Shown here: piece after piece, positions 18,105 through 25,310 of the stretch
Position numbering within the stretch: the first letter of the stretch is position 1
How the letters are laid out: each line of letters opens with the position of its first letter
From: Shinella sp032095155
GTDB taxonomy: Bacteria > Pseudomonadota > Alphaproteobacteria > Rhizobiales > Rhizobiaceae
Direction of reading: 5' to 3'
Assembly (NCBI RefSeq): GCF_049199905.1
Contig: NZ_JBLZPK010000048.1
Coordinates: 62,001-126,000, forward strand
DNA length: 64,000 bases
Notes under the pieces: generated by a model
The model's database searches: none
What the model was told of the DNA's origin: nothing
The model's input: the letters and a program-made list of their open reading frames with translations, nothing else
Translations under genes and position numbers: made by a program

Positions 18105-18117
18105 GGAAGGAAGCGTC

Positions 18118-18630
18118 ATGGACCTAGTCGTCATTCCCGCTGGCACAAGCTGGCAGGCAAAATATGGAGAACATCGCTGGCGCTGTACCGTTGGTCGCTG
18201 CGGCGTGCATGTCGAAAAGGTAGAAGGGGACGGCGTCAGCCCGGTCGGCCGCTGGCCGATCCGTACAGTGTTGTATCGCTCCGACCGGATCGAAAAACCG
18301 ATCTCTCCCTTCCCTACCCAGGCCATCACCGAGCTGGATGGTTGGTGCGACGACCCTGCACACGCGGACTACAACCGTCTGGTCACTCGCCCTTTTTCGG
18401 CAAGCCACGAGGAGATGTGGCGGCAGGACAATCTTTACGACATCGTGGTCGTGCTCGGCCACAATGACGACCCGCCGGTGCGCGGTGCAGGCAGCGCCAT
18501 CTTCCTGCACATCGCTCACGTGGACTACTCCCCGACAGAGGGTTGTGCCGCCCTTGCCAGAGGCGACCTGCTAGCGTTTCTTGCGTGCGCACAACCCGGA
18601 ACACATCTTGAGTTCCGCGCGACGGTTTGA
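18118..18630 (+). CDS. YkuD-family L,D-transpeptidase-like protein lacking a signal peptide
   Basis: A 170-residue protein with the YkuD fold near its C-terminus: IFLHIAHVDYSPTEGCAAL (about 131-149) supplies the conserved histidine and catalytic cysteine (in TEGCAA). YkuD enzymes form or cut 3-3 and related links at diaminopimelate in peptidoglycan peptides. Unlike most family members it has no signal peptide or anchor, so it may act in the cytoplasm on imported peptides. It lies 13 bp after the importer ATPase and 12 bp before the D-aminopeptidase, with a good AAGGAAGG site. A role in processing imported muropeptides is inference. Confidence 0.85.
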   Translation: MDLVVIPAGTSWQAKYGEHRWRCTVGRCGVHVEKVEGDGVSPVGRWPIRTVLYRSDRIEKPISPFPTQAITELDGWCDDPAHADYNRLVTRPFSASHEEMWRQDNLYDIVVVLGHNDDPPVRGAGSAIFLHIAHVDYSPTEGCAALARGDLLAFLACAQPGTHLEFRATV

Positions 18631-18642
18631 CAGGGTGAGACA

Positions 18643-20208
18643 ATGACGGTGCTGGATACTGCGGCGCTCGAACGGGCGCTGAACTGTCTTCCCCTTCGTT
18701 TTCGCGGGCCGGGAGGCGTGGCTGGCGTCGTCAAGGATGGCAAGGTTGTGGCTCGACGCGCCTGGGGCTTCGCCGACATGTATCGACGGCTGCCGATGGC
18801 GGCAAAGACACGGCTGCCGATCTGCTCGATCTCCAAACAGTTCACCTGCGCCTTGCTGCTCGACCAGTTCGATGATCCCGCCGTGCTGGACAATAAGATC
18901 CATGATTTCCTGCCCAACTACCGCGACCGGCTGCCGACGGTCGCGGAACTCTGCCACAACCAGTCGGGCCTCCGCGACTACTGGGCGTTGACCGTACTGC
19001 AGGGCGCCTACCCGGAAACCGAATTCCGTCGCGAGGATGCCCTGCCGCTCATCGCCAGCGCGAAGACCGGCCATTTTCCGGCGGGCGCGCACTATTCCTA
19101 TAGCAACGGCAATTTCCGCATCCTCGGTGAACTGATCGAGCGCGGCACCGGCCGCGATTTTGCCGATCTTCTTGCCGAGCGCCTGTTTGCGCCGGCCGGC
19201 ATGGCAACGGCCATCCTCTGCCCGAATACGCGCGTGCCGCCCGATGGCGTCATCGGCTACGAGGGCAATGACGATGTCGGCTTCCTGCCCGCCGACAACG
19301 GCATCTATTGGTTCGGCGATGCCGGCATTGCCGCATCGCTGGACGACATGCTCGCCTGGGAATGCCATATCGACGCGACGCGCGGCGACCCGGATGGCCT
19401 TTATAACCGCCTCTCGGCCCCCGTCTTCTACGCTGACGGCACTTCCGCGACCTATGCTTATGGTCTGCGGCAGGACATCTACAACGGGATGAAGTTCACC
19501 GGCCACGGCGGGGGACTCCGTGGTTTCAGCTCCTTCCGCATGCATGTGGCGGAGGAGCGCCTGTCCGTGGTGGTCATGTTCAACCACGACACCAGCACAT
19601 TCACAGCTGCCGCCGCACTCGTCGATGCCGCCCTGGGCCGCAAAAGCTCTGCGGAAACCATTCCGCCGGCGGAATGGGATGGGCTTTGGCTGGACGAGGC
19701 ACAGGGCCTCGTCGTGCGCACTGCCGCGGACAGGGGTACGGTGAAACTCCACTATGGCCCCTCCCCCGCACGGGCGATGGTGGCGCCTGATGGTGTTGCA
19801 TACGGGCAGGGTTTCAGCCTGCGAAAGGAAAATGGCCGTCTCCTGATGCGGCGAGACAGCGAAAACCTTGCCGTCACTGCCCGTCGTCTCGATCCGGTGG
19901 AATGGGCAGATGCGGCGCCGGTCGCCGGCCGTTACTGGTCCGAAGAACTGGATGCTTTCTTGGAAATCGAAGCTCGCGACGGAGCGGCCTTCGCCGTCTT
20001 TGAAGGACTATACGGCAAGGGTCCGATGGAGCGCATGTACGCGTTGGCTGAGGACGTTTGGATCGTCACCAGCCGCCGCGCCCTGGACGCGGCGGCGCCC
20101 GGAGACTGGACAGTGCTCATCCAGAGAGACACCACCGGTACAGTTACCGGACTTACCCTCGGCTGTTGGCTGGCGCGCCGAATTAGCTACCGCCGCGCTT
20201 TCACCTGA
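18643..20208 (+). CDS. dap: D-aminopeptidase (penicillin-recognising serine hydrolase)
   Basis: This 521-residue protein closely resembles Ochrobactrum anthropi D-aminopeptidase DAP (about 520 residues), which removes N-terminal D-alanine, D-serine or glycine from peptides and amides. The catalytic elements fall at nearly the same positions: S62-x-x-K65 in CSISK, Y153-S-N155 in HYSYSN, and the H288-G-G triad in GHGGG (H287 in DAP). Two C-terminal beta-barrel-type domains follow (about 330-521). There is no signal peptide, so it acts on imported peptides. As the last gene of the importer operon, it indicates that the transported substrates carry D-residues. Confidence 0.9.
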   Translation: MTVLDTAALERALNCLPLRFRGPGGVAGVVKDGKVVARRAWGFADMYRRLPMAAKTRLPICSISKQFTCALLLDQFDDPAVLDNKIHDFLPNYRDRLPTVAELCHNQSGLRDYWALTVLQGAYPETEFRREDALPLIASAKTGHFPAGAHYSYSNGNFRILGELIERGTGRDFADLLAERLFAPAGMATAILCPNTRVPPDGVIGYEGNDDVGFLPADNGIYWFGDAGIAASLDDMLAWECHIDATRGDPDGLYNRLSAPVFYADGTSATYAYGLRQDIYNGMKFTGHGGGLRGFSSFRMHVAEERLSVVVMFNHDTSTFTAAAALVDAALGRKSSAETIPPAEWDGLWLDEAQGLVVRTAADRGTVKLHYGPSPARAMVAPDGVAYGQGFSLRKENGRLLMRRDSENLAVTARRLDPVEWADAAPVAGRYWSEELDAFLEIEARDGAAFAVFEGLYGKGPMERMYALAEDVWIVTSRRALDAAAPGDWTVLIQRDTTGTVTGLTLGCWLARRISYRRAFT

Positions 20209-21224
20209 ATCCAGGATTTTCCTGCCACCCGCCCGCTCGCTAAAACAATTCACTTCCGCGTAGAGGAGCCGGATTCATACTTAAAATAAAAACCTCGATC
20301 ATAAACAATGATCTGAAAGAAACGCTCCAGTTTTTGATGCGGCATGAAAGTTAAAAGATATAGCGATGATTTAAACGTTCACGCCGCTTGGAGGCAAATC
20401 TTCATCATTTCGAAATCTATTGTTTTGACCTCGATTTCTCGCATGCCTTGTGTACTTCCGCTCTCAGTCGAATCGGATATGGAAAAATAGGGCGTTGGGA
20501 CGATGGTTTCCCGCCTGGCTATCGGGACGATAACTATCTGAGATTTGTGCGGTCGCAGAAAAGCATGCTCATCACGCTTGCATTCTCGCGGCTCTACCAA
20601 ATCAATGGACTAGTCTGGGACGCGGACCCCGGATTTGGCGCTGCGCCCGTGTTTTGCCGTTCTTGCAGGTCCCTTTGCTTGGTCGCAACCGTACGAAATG
20701 CGGCCTTGCCCACCAGCGGGAGACCTTGGATAGCGTAAGCGAGGCAGGCTCGAAGAGAAGATTACCTTGTCCCCTACCAGGCGGCCAAAAGCAGGCTCCA
20801 GTTGTTCCGCCAGCATCTGGGGCAAAGCCTTACCAGAAAGCACCAGTTTCACCCGTAAGAGAGTGGCCGTTTTGAATTTCCGTCTGTCATCGACAAGCAC
20901 ATTCGGGCTTTGGCCCGCAACGCGCAGCACAGACCGGATCATTCCCATTTCCTCGATGAAATCTTAGAAATTAGGTCATCGGAAGACATGCCGTCTTCCT
21001 GCGATGGGCCAGGGTAACCAACCCTTTTAAACAGCAGTGCCTGTAACCATGACTGCTGAAGGTGCCATCGTGAGCCTCCTCCTTCGCATCGTTAGCAAGA
21101 ATTCAATTGAGGCACGGTGCGCGACTTCCAAAGCAATGCCAGTAGTTGTCAGCCGCACGAATGAAAGAGCTCATTGCGGAGAGCAGGTGCATAACCGCCA
21201 CCGCTTCTGTCGTATAAGTATATG
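20209..21224. other. long intergenic region without a convincing gene
   Basis: About 1 kb between the peptide operon and the stress island. The first 200 bases are AT-rich. Short frames on both strands (minus 20610-20948, plus 20388-20738) show no ribosome-binding site, signal peptide or recognisable domain. The first part of the minus frame (GMIRSVLRVAG, LLRVKLVLSGKA) looks somewhat protein-like and may be the remnant of an old gene. No insertion-sequence ends were seen. Confidence 0.5.
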
Positions 21225-21251
21225 AAAAAGGCCGGCAGATGCCGGCCTTTT
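21225..21251 (-). terminator. rho-independent terminator of the stress-protein operon
   Basis: Stem GGCCGGC/GCCGGCC flanked by A5 on one side and T4 on the other, with loop AGAT. It is positioned 11 bases after the minus-strand stop. The symmetric A/T flanks would let it work in both directions. Confidence 0.85.
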
Positions 21252-21262
21252 CCTGAGATGGT

Positions 21263-21856
21263 TCAACGCCTGTAGCGCAGGCGCTCCTGTTCGACTTCCG
21301 CCGGCCCATAGGGGTCGAGGGTGTCGTCGAAGCGCGTCCAGCCCTCCTCGGCATAGACGGAGCGCCGCTGGTCGGGATCGACCCAGTTCGATTTGCGAAG
21401 GATGGCCTCGGCCTCCGCCTGGAGGCTTTCGTCGACCTTGGCGGTCACGAGCGTGCCGCCACGGCGAACACCTTCCGCATAGACATGCGCATCGTCCTCG
21501 GAAACGCCGGATTCGGTCAGCGCGCCGATGAGCCCGCCTGCGGCACCACCCGCCACCGCGCCCGCGACCGCACCTGCCGCTGTGGCGGCAAGCCAGCCGG
21601 CGGCGACCACCGGTCCAACGCCCGGAATGGCCATGATGCCAAGCCCGGTCAAAAGGCCGCCGACGCCACCGACGGCGGCGCCGATGCCGGCACCCGTCCC
21701 GGCGCCTTCAGCGGCATTGGTTTCCTTGTCATGACGGTCATCAGCATTGTTGGAAACGATGCTGATATCGCTGGACGGCACACCGCGTGCCTCCAGGGCG
21801 CTGACGGCGGCGCTTGCATCGGAATAGTCGTCGAAAAGTCCTGTAACGGTTTTCAT
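21263..21856 (-). CDS. general stress protein of the YflT/17M-like family
   Basis: A 197-residue protein. Residues 1-40 (MKTVTGLFDDYSDASAAVSALEARGV) form the ferredoxin-like YflT/GSP17M domain. A glycine- and alanine-rich hydrophobic stretch follows (about 50-112) that could insert in membranes, then a second alpha/beta segment (DDAHVYAEGVRRGGTLVTAKV) and a charged tail. Relatives in rhizobia are induced by the general stress response. It lies 23 bp after the PepSY-like gene and is probably transcribed with it from the GGAAC-type promoter at 22238-22262. Biochemical role unknown. Confidence 0.8.
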   Translation of the reverse strand: MKTVTGLFDDYSDASAAVSALEARGVPSSDISIVSNNADDRHDKETNAAEGAGTGAGIGAAVGGVGGLLTGLGIMAIPGVGPVVAAGWLAATAAGAVAGAVAGGAAGGLIGALTESGVSEDDAHVYAEGVRRGGTLVTAKVDESLQAEAEAILRKSNWVDPDQRRSVYAEEGWTRFDDTLDPYGPAEVEQERLRYRR

Positions 21857-21879
21857 GGATATCTCCTGAAGAAATGAGT

Positions 21880-22197
21880 TTAGTTGGCGACGATATTGCC
21901 CTGATAGTCGAGCGCGACGCTCACGGCCTTGCCGTCCTTGGTCGCCTTGGCCTGCCAGACACCCTTGTCGTCCAGCATCAGGCCGGTGACGTCGGCATAA
22001 CCGGCTTCCGCAATGCGTTCTTTCGCCTGGTCTTCGGTGAAGCTGTTCGCGCCTTCGACCGGGGCCGTTGCATTCTTGCTGTCGGGCGTCGCAACAGCCG
22101 GCGTGTCGCCATCGGTTGTCGGTGCGGTGGAGGTCTGAGCGAAGGCGCCAAAGGTCGAAGCACCCACCAGGGCGGCGGCTAGGAGAAGTTTTTTCAT
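21880..22197 (-). CDS. secreted PepSY-like small protein
   Basis: A 105-residue protein from ATG 22197, where GAGGA and a signal peptide (MKKLLLAAALVGASTFGAFA) are found; a start at 22299 would bury the signal. After a low-complexity spacer (about 21-50) comes a PepSY-like module with FTEDQAKERIAEAGY, then VWQAKATKDG and SVALDYQGNIVAN. Such proteins are periplasmic and are thought to modulate protease or metal-stress functions. It is the first gene of a two-gene stress operon behind an EcfG-type promoter. Confidence 0.75.
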   Translation of the reverse strand: MKKLLLAAALVGASTFGAFAQTSTAPTTDGDTPAVATPDSKNATAPVEGANSFTEDQAKERIAEAGYADVTGLMLDDKGVWQAKATKDGKAVSVALDYQGNIVAN

Positions 22198-22237
22198 GAT
22201 TTTTTCCTCGTTGGAGCCTGAGATCAGGCCCCGGAAG

Positions 22238-22262
22238 AACACACTGCGGGCCGCATGGTTCC
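22238..22262 (-). promoter_or_regulatory. EcfG-type general stress promoter (minus strand)
   Basis: On the minus strand GGAAC (22262-22258) is followed by 17 bases and GTT (22240-22238), matching the alphaproteobacterial EcfG consensus GGAAC-N16-CGTT apart from the C. It lies about 40 bases before the start of the PepSY-like gene. Confidence 0.65.
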
Positions 22263-22299
22263 GCAGTTCGAAAAATAGAAATTTACAGTGCTGCTTCAT

Positions 22300-22324
22300 G
22301 GAACCTCAGGCGATTCAAAGAGTT
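22300..22324 (+). promoter_or_regulatory. EcfG-type general stress promoter (plus strand)
   Basis: GGAAC at 22300-22304, 17 bases, then GTT at 22322-22324, the same spacing as the divergent minus-strand site 38 bases away. It would drive the 25-residue membrane peptide gene and the membrane protein after it. Confidence 0.6.
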
Positions 22325-22375
22325 GGGGCACCATGCTGCGGGCATTCGCTCGCACATTACTGGAGGTTTTCAAAA

Positions 22376-22453
22376 ATGGGTCGCGGTATTCTTCTCTGGC
22401 TTCTGGGCATCCCCCTGCCGATCGTCATCTTGCTTGTCCTTTTCCTGCGATAG
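22376..22453 (+). CDS. 25-residue hydrophobic membrane peptide
   Basis: A short gene with a strong TGGAGGT site seven bases before ATG 22376. It encodes a start of MGRG, an almost entirely hydrophobic single helix (ILLWLLGIPLPIVILLVLF) and a terminal arginine. I recall similar MGRGILLWLLGIP peptides in other rhizobia, often beside stress genes. It lies downstream of a GGAAC-N17-GTT promoter and nine bases before a larger membrane-protein gene, so it is likely a real small stress-induced membrane protein. Function unknown. Confidence 0.65.
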   Translation: MGRGILLWLLGIPLPIVILLVLFLR

Positions 22454-22462
22454 GAGGCGGAC

Positions 22463-23368
22463 ATGTCCCTTTACAGTTCAGGCGTCTCCGACGTCGGCGT
22501 GGAATCCAGCACGCCGGCCTTGGCCTGGGGTCCCGTCATTGGCGGTGCCGTCGCGGCGGCTGCCGCGACAATCATTCTTCTTCTGCTCGGTTCCGGCGTC
22601 GGCCTCACGATGGTCTCGCCATGGTCGGGCGACAGCGCATCCTTCGCCACCGTCGGCGTCACGGCCACGATCTGGTTAGTGGTCGTTCAGTGGCTGGCCT
22701 CCGCACTCGGGGGTTATCTCACCGGCCGTCTGCGGACGAAGTGGGCCAATGTCCACACGGATGAGGTGTTCTTCCGGGACACCGCACACGGCTTTCTGAG
22801 CTGGGCACTGGCCACGGTGGTCGTGGTGGGTCTGGCAGGTTCCGCCTTTACCTCGCTTGCCGGCGCAGGCGCTCAGGCCGTATCGACGGCTGCAGCGACG
22901 GCGACGGTTGCGGGCACTGCTGCCGCGGCAAACAGCGACGCGGCCACGCCCGATGCCGCGACCGGCTACTTCACGGATATGCTGCTGCGTCCGCAGGATT
23001 TGGCGAGCCGGGCACAAGCGGACAATGCATCCGCCGCGGCCGAGATTTCCCGCATCCTGATGCAGGGTGCGCTCAATGAAGGCGGGGTGCCGGAAGCCGA
23101 CCGCACCTATATCTCGTCGATCGTCGCGTCGCGCGCCGGCATTCCGCCGGAAGAGGCGCGCGCCAGGGTCGACCAGGTTCTGAAGCAGATCGAGGATGCG
23201 AAGAACGCCGCCCTCAAGGCTGCCGACGAGGCGCGCAAATCCGCCGCGACGGCGGCGATGCTCGGCGCCCTGTCGCTGCTCGTCGGCGCCTTCATCGCGT
23301 CGGCTGCCGCCGCACTAGGCGGACGTCACCGTGACGATGAAGAAGCGGCCTTGACCGTTGCACGCTAA
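22463..23368 (+). CDS. conserved membrane protein ('PhnA-like' of rhizobia)
   Basis: A 301-residue integral membrane protein with hydrophobic segments at about 22-50, 67-90, 112-135 and 268-290. Between the third and fourth lies an alanine-rich, charged helical region (about 150-265). Rhizobial homologues are often labelled PhnA-like, without evidence for phosphonate metabolism. It has a good AGGAGG start and follows the 25-residue peptide. The stress context suggests an envelope role under general stress control. Confidence 0.75.
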   Translation: MSLYSSGVSDVGVESSTPALAWGPVIGGAVAAAAATIILLLLGSGVGLTMVSPWSGDSASFATVGVTATIWLVVVQWLASALGGYLTGRLRTKWANVHTDEVFFRDTAHGFLSWALATVVVVGLAGSAFTSLAGAGAQAVSTAAATATVAGTAAAANSDAATPDAATGYFTDMLLRPQDLASRAQADNASAAAEISRILMQGALNEGGVPEADRTYISSIVASRAGIPPEEARARVDQVLKQIEDAKNAALKAADEARKSAATAAMLGALSLLVGAFIASAAAALGGRHRDDEEAALTVAR

Positions 23369-23376
23369 GCAATCCG

Positions 23377-23405
23377 GAAGCCGTCCCTCTCGGGGCGGCT
23401 TCTTT
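23377..23405 (+). terminator. rho-independent terminator
   Basis: An 11-bp stem (23377-23387 with 23392-23402) containing one G-T pair, loop TCTC, followed by TTT. It ends the membrane-protein operon. Confidence 0.75.
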
Positions 23406-23508
23406 CACTTCATACGACAGAATAATTTATTGTGCAGTGCAGCAACCTTATCGCTGCAGAAGGGTTAGGGTGTATGCGCCAATCCGGCGCGCTACCTGGA
23501 GCCCCCTT

Positions 23509-24594
23509 ATGAGATCGCTATCCGATACGCTGGAACGGCTCGCGCGACTGCGCTCCGTCAAGCCCGCCGCACCGACCGGCTCAATCCTGAACAAGCTCGA
23601 TCATTTCGGCGGAAACCCAGGCTCTTTGGCGGCGTGGCAGCATGTGCCGAAGCAGCTGCCGGCATCACCGGCCTTGGTGGTCGTGCTGCATGGCTGCACG
23701 CAAAATGCCGCCGGCTATGATGCCGGCTCCGGCTGGTCGGCGCTCGCCGAGGATTATGGTTTCGTGGTGCTCTTTCCCGAACAGAACAGACAGAACAATG
23801 CCAACCTGTGTTTCAACTGGTTCAATGCCGCCGACATTCAGCGGGACCAGGGCGAAGCGATGTCCATCCGGCAAACGATCGCCAGCGTGGTCGCCGAACA
23901 TGGCATCGATGAGCGCCGGATCTACATCACCGGTCTTTCTGCCGGCGGCGCGATGGCGAACGCCATGCTGGCCTGCTACCCGGAGGTTTTTGCCGGCGGC
24001 GCCATAATCGCCGGCCTCCCCTATGCGACCGCCACGACCGTCCCGGAAGCGTTCGACCGCATGCGCGGCCAAGGGCTTCCCGGCACCGGCAGCTTGCAGG
24101 CAGGCCTGCGTGCCGCTTCACGGCATGAAGGCGCCTGGCCGACGATTTCCGTCTGGCAGGGAACGAGCGATAACACGGTGGTTCCAGACAACGCCTCCGC
24201 GATCATCGCGCAATGGCAGGGCGTGCATGCGGTTCCCGAACAGCCCAGCCAGGTCGAGACGATGGATCGACATTTAAGATCCGTGTGGCGAGACGATCGC
24301 GGCATCGAGGCAATCGAACTCTACACGATTTCCGGCATGGGGCATGGCACGCCGGTCGATCCGTCCACTGGATATGGCAGGGCAGCGCCCTTTATGCTCG
24401 ACGTCGGCCTTTCGTCGACGGTGCAGATCGCGCGCAGCTGGGGCCTTGCCGCTTCGTTCGAGCGCCGCGATCGCCCGCCGACCTCGCCCTCCGCAGAAAG
24501 AACGCTCACGCAGCAGCCCCCATCCGGTGGTGCCGGCAACAGCATTCAGTCGATCATCGAGAATGCACTGCGTTCGGCCGGTTTGATGAAGTGA
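23509..24594 (+). CDS. PHB depolymerase/LpqC-family esterase
   Basis: An alpha/beta hydrolase of about 361 residues from ATG 23509 (GGAG upstream); the ATG at 23437 would add an unlikely arginine-rich leader. Family features: oxyanion segment VVLHGCTQN, LCFNWFN, the nucleophile elbow GLSAGGAMAN (GxSxG) and a late histidine in GMGHGTPVD. The family cleaves polyhydroxyalkanoate oligomers, feruloyl or acetyl esters. No typical signal peptide is visible, so an intracellular esterase is likely. A proline-rich tail of about 40 residues follows. It is a single gene between two terminators or promoters. Confidence 0.85.
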   Translation: MRSLSDTLERLARLRSVKPAAPTGSILNKLDHFGGNPGSLAAWQHVPKQLPASPALVVVLHGCTQNAAGYDAGSGWSALAEDYGFVVLFPEQNRQNNANLCFNWFNAADIQRDQGEAMSIRQTIASVVAEHGIDERRIYITGLSAGGAMANAMLACYPEVFAGGAIIAGLPYATATTVPEAFDRMRGQGLPGTGSLQAGLRAASRHEGAWPTISVWQGTSDNTVVPDNASAIIAQWQGVHAVPEQPSQVETMDRHLRSVWRDDRGIEAIELYTISGMGHGTPVDPSTGYGRAAPFMLDVGLSSTVQIARSWGLAASFERRDRPPTSPSAERTLTQQPPSGGAGNSIQSIIENALRSAGLMK

Positions 24595-24642
24595 GGTCGG
24601 GCTCGGCTGCGCGGCCTTTTATAGATTTATTTTCCAACCGGC

Positions 24643-24667
24643 GGAACGTCGTCTCGGTTCCACGGTT
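24643..24667 (+). promoter_or_regulatory. EcfG-type general stress promoter
   Basis: GGAAC at 24643-24647, 17 bases, GTT at 24665-24667, 41 bases before the ferritin-like gene. This is the third GGAAC-N17-GTT in 2.4 kb. Confidence 0.6.
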
Positions 24668-24708
24668 GTGTAAGTCTACCCCTCTCGAAAATTTGAACGG
24701 ATATTCCA

Positions 24709-25215
24709 ATGCCGACGGAAAAGACTTTGAACGACCTGTTCCTTGATACGCTCAAGGATATCTACTTCGCCGAAAAACAGATCCTGAAGGCTCTGCCGAA
24801 AATGGCGCGTGCGGCCCAGTCTGAAGAAGGCAAGGCCGGCTTCCTGCAGCACCGCGACGAAACGCAGGGCCAGATCGAACGCCTCGAACAGGTGTTCGAA
24901 CTCCTTGGCAAGCCGGCCCGCGGCAAGACCTGCGAAGCCATCCAGGGCATCATCGCCGAAGGCGAGGAGATCATGGAAGACTACAAGGGCACCGCCGCCC
25001 TCGATGCCGGCCTCATCTCCTCCGCCCAGGCGGTCGAGCACTACGAGATCGCGCGCTACGGCACGCTGAAGGCCTGGGCAAAACAGCTTGGCATGAAAGA
25101 CGCGATCCCGCTTCTCGACGCCAATCTCCAGGAGGAGATCGCGGCCGACCAGAAGCTGACGGCGCTCGGCGAATCCTCGGCAAATGCCAAGGGCTCGATG
25201 AAAAAGGCCAGCTAA
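24709..25215 (+). CDS. YciE/YciF-family ferritin-like stress protein (DUF892)
   Basis: A 168-residue all-helical protein. MPTEKTLNDLFLDTLKDIYFAEKQI is the typical YciF opening, and helices with E/H spacing for a di-iron site follow (E in YFAEKQ, the H in FLQHRDET, and AVEHYEIARYGTL). YciF-like proteins are stationary-phase and osmotic-stress inducible, with a ferritin-like four-helix bundle; their chemistry is poorly known. It is driven by a GGAAC-N17-GTT promoter and followed by a strong terminator, with catalase next. Confidence 0.9.
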   Translation: MPTEKTLNDLFLDTLKDIYFAEKQILKALPKMARAAQSEEGKAGFLQHRDETQGQIERLEQVFELLGKPARGKTCEAIQGIIAEGEEIMEDYKGTAALDAGLISSAQAVEHYEIARYGTLKAWAKQLGMKDAIPLLDANLQEEIAADQKLTALGESSANAKGSMKKAS

Positions 25216-25234
25216 ACTGCCAGCAATACCGATC

Positions 25235-25260
25235 AGGCCGCCTTCAGGGGCGGCCTTTTT
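25235..25260 (+). terminator. rho-independent terminator
   Basis: Stem AGGCCGCC/GGCGGCCT (25235-25242 with about 25249-25256) followed by T5 (25256-25260). It ends the YciF-type gene 20 bases after its stop. Confidence 0.85.
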
Positions 25261-25310
25261 AGTTCCACGCCTTCGCCGCCCTTCAAACCAAAGTATGAGG
25301 AGCCACATCC

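Noticed and set aside
18571..19752. 393-codon minus-strand open frame
   Set aside because: Antisense to the D-aminopeptidase, whose catalytic motifs are all in place.
20610..20948. Minus-strand 112-codon frame
   Set aside because: The first 50 residues look protein-like but there is no start signal, no family, and the second half is low quality; kept only as a note in the intergenic entry.
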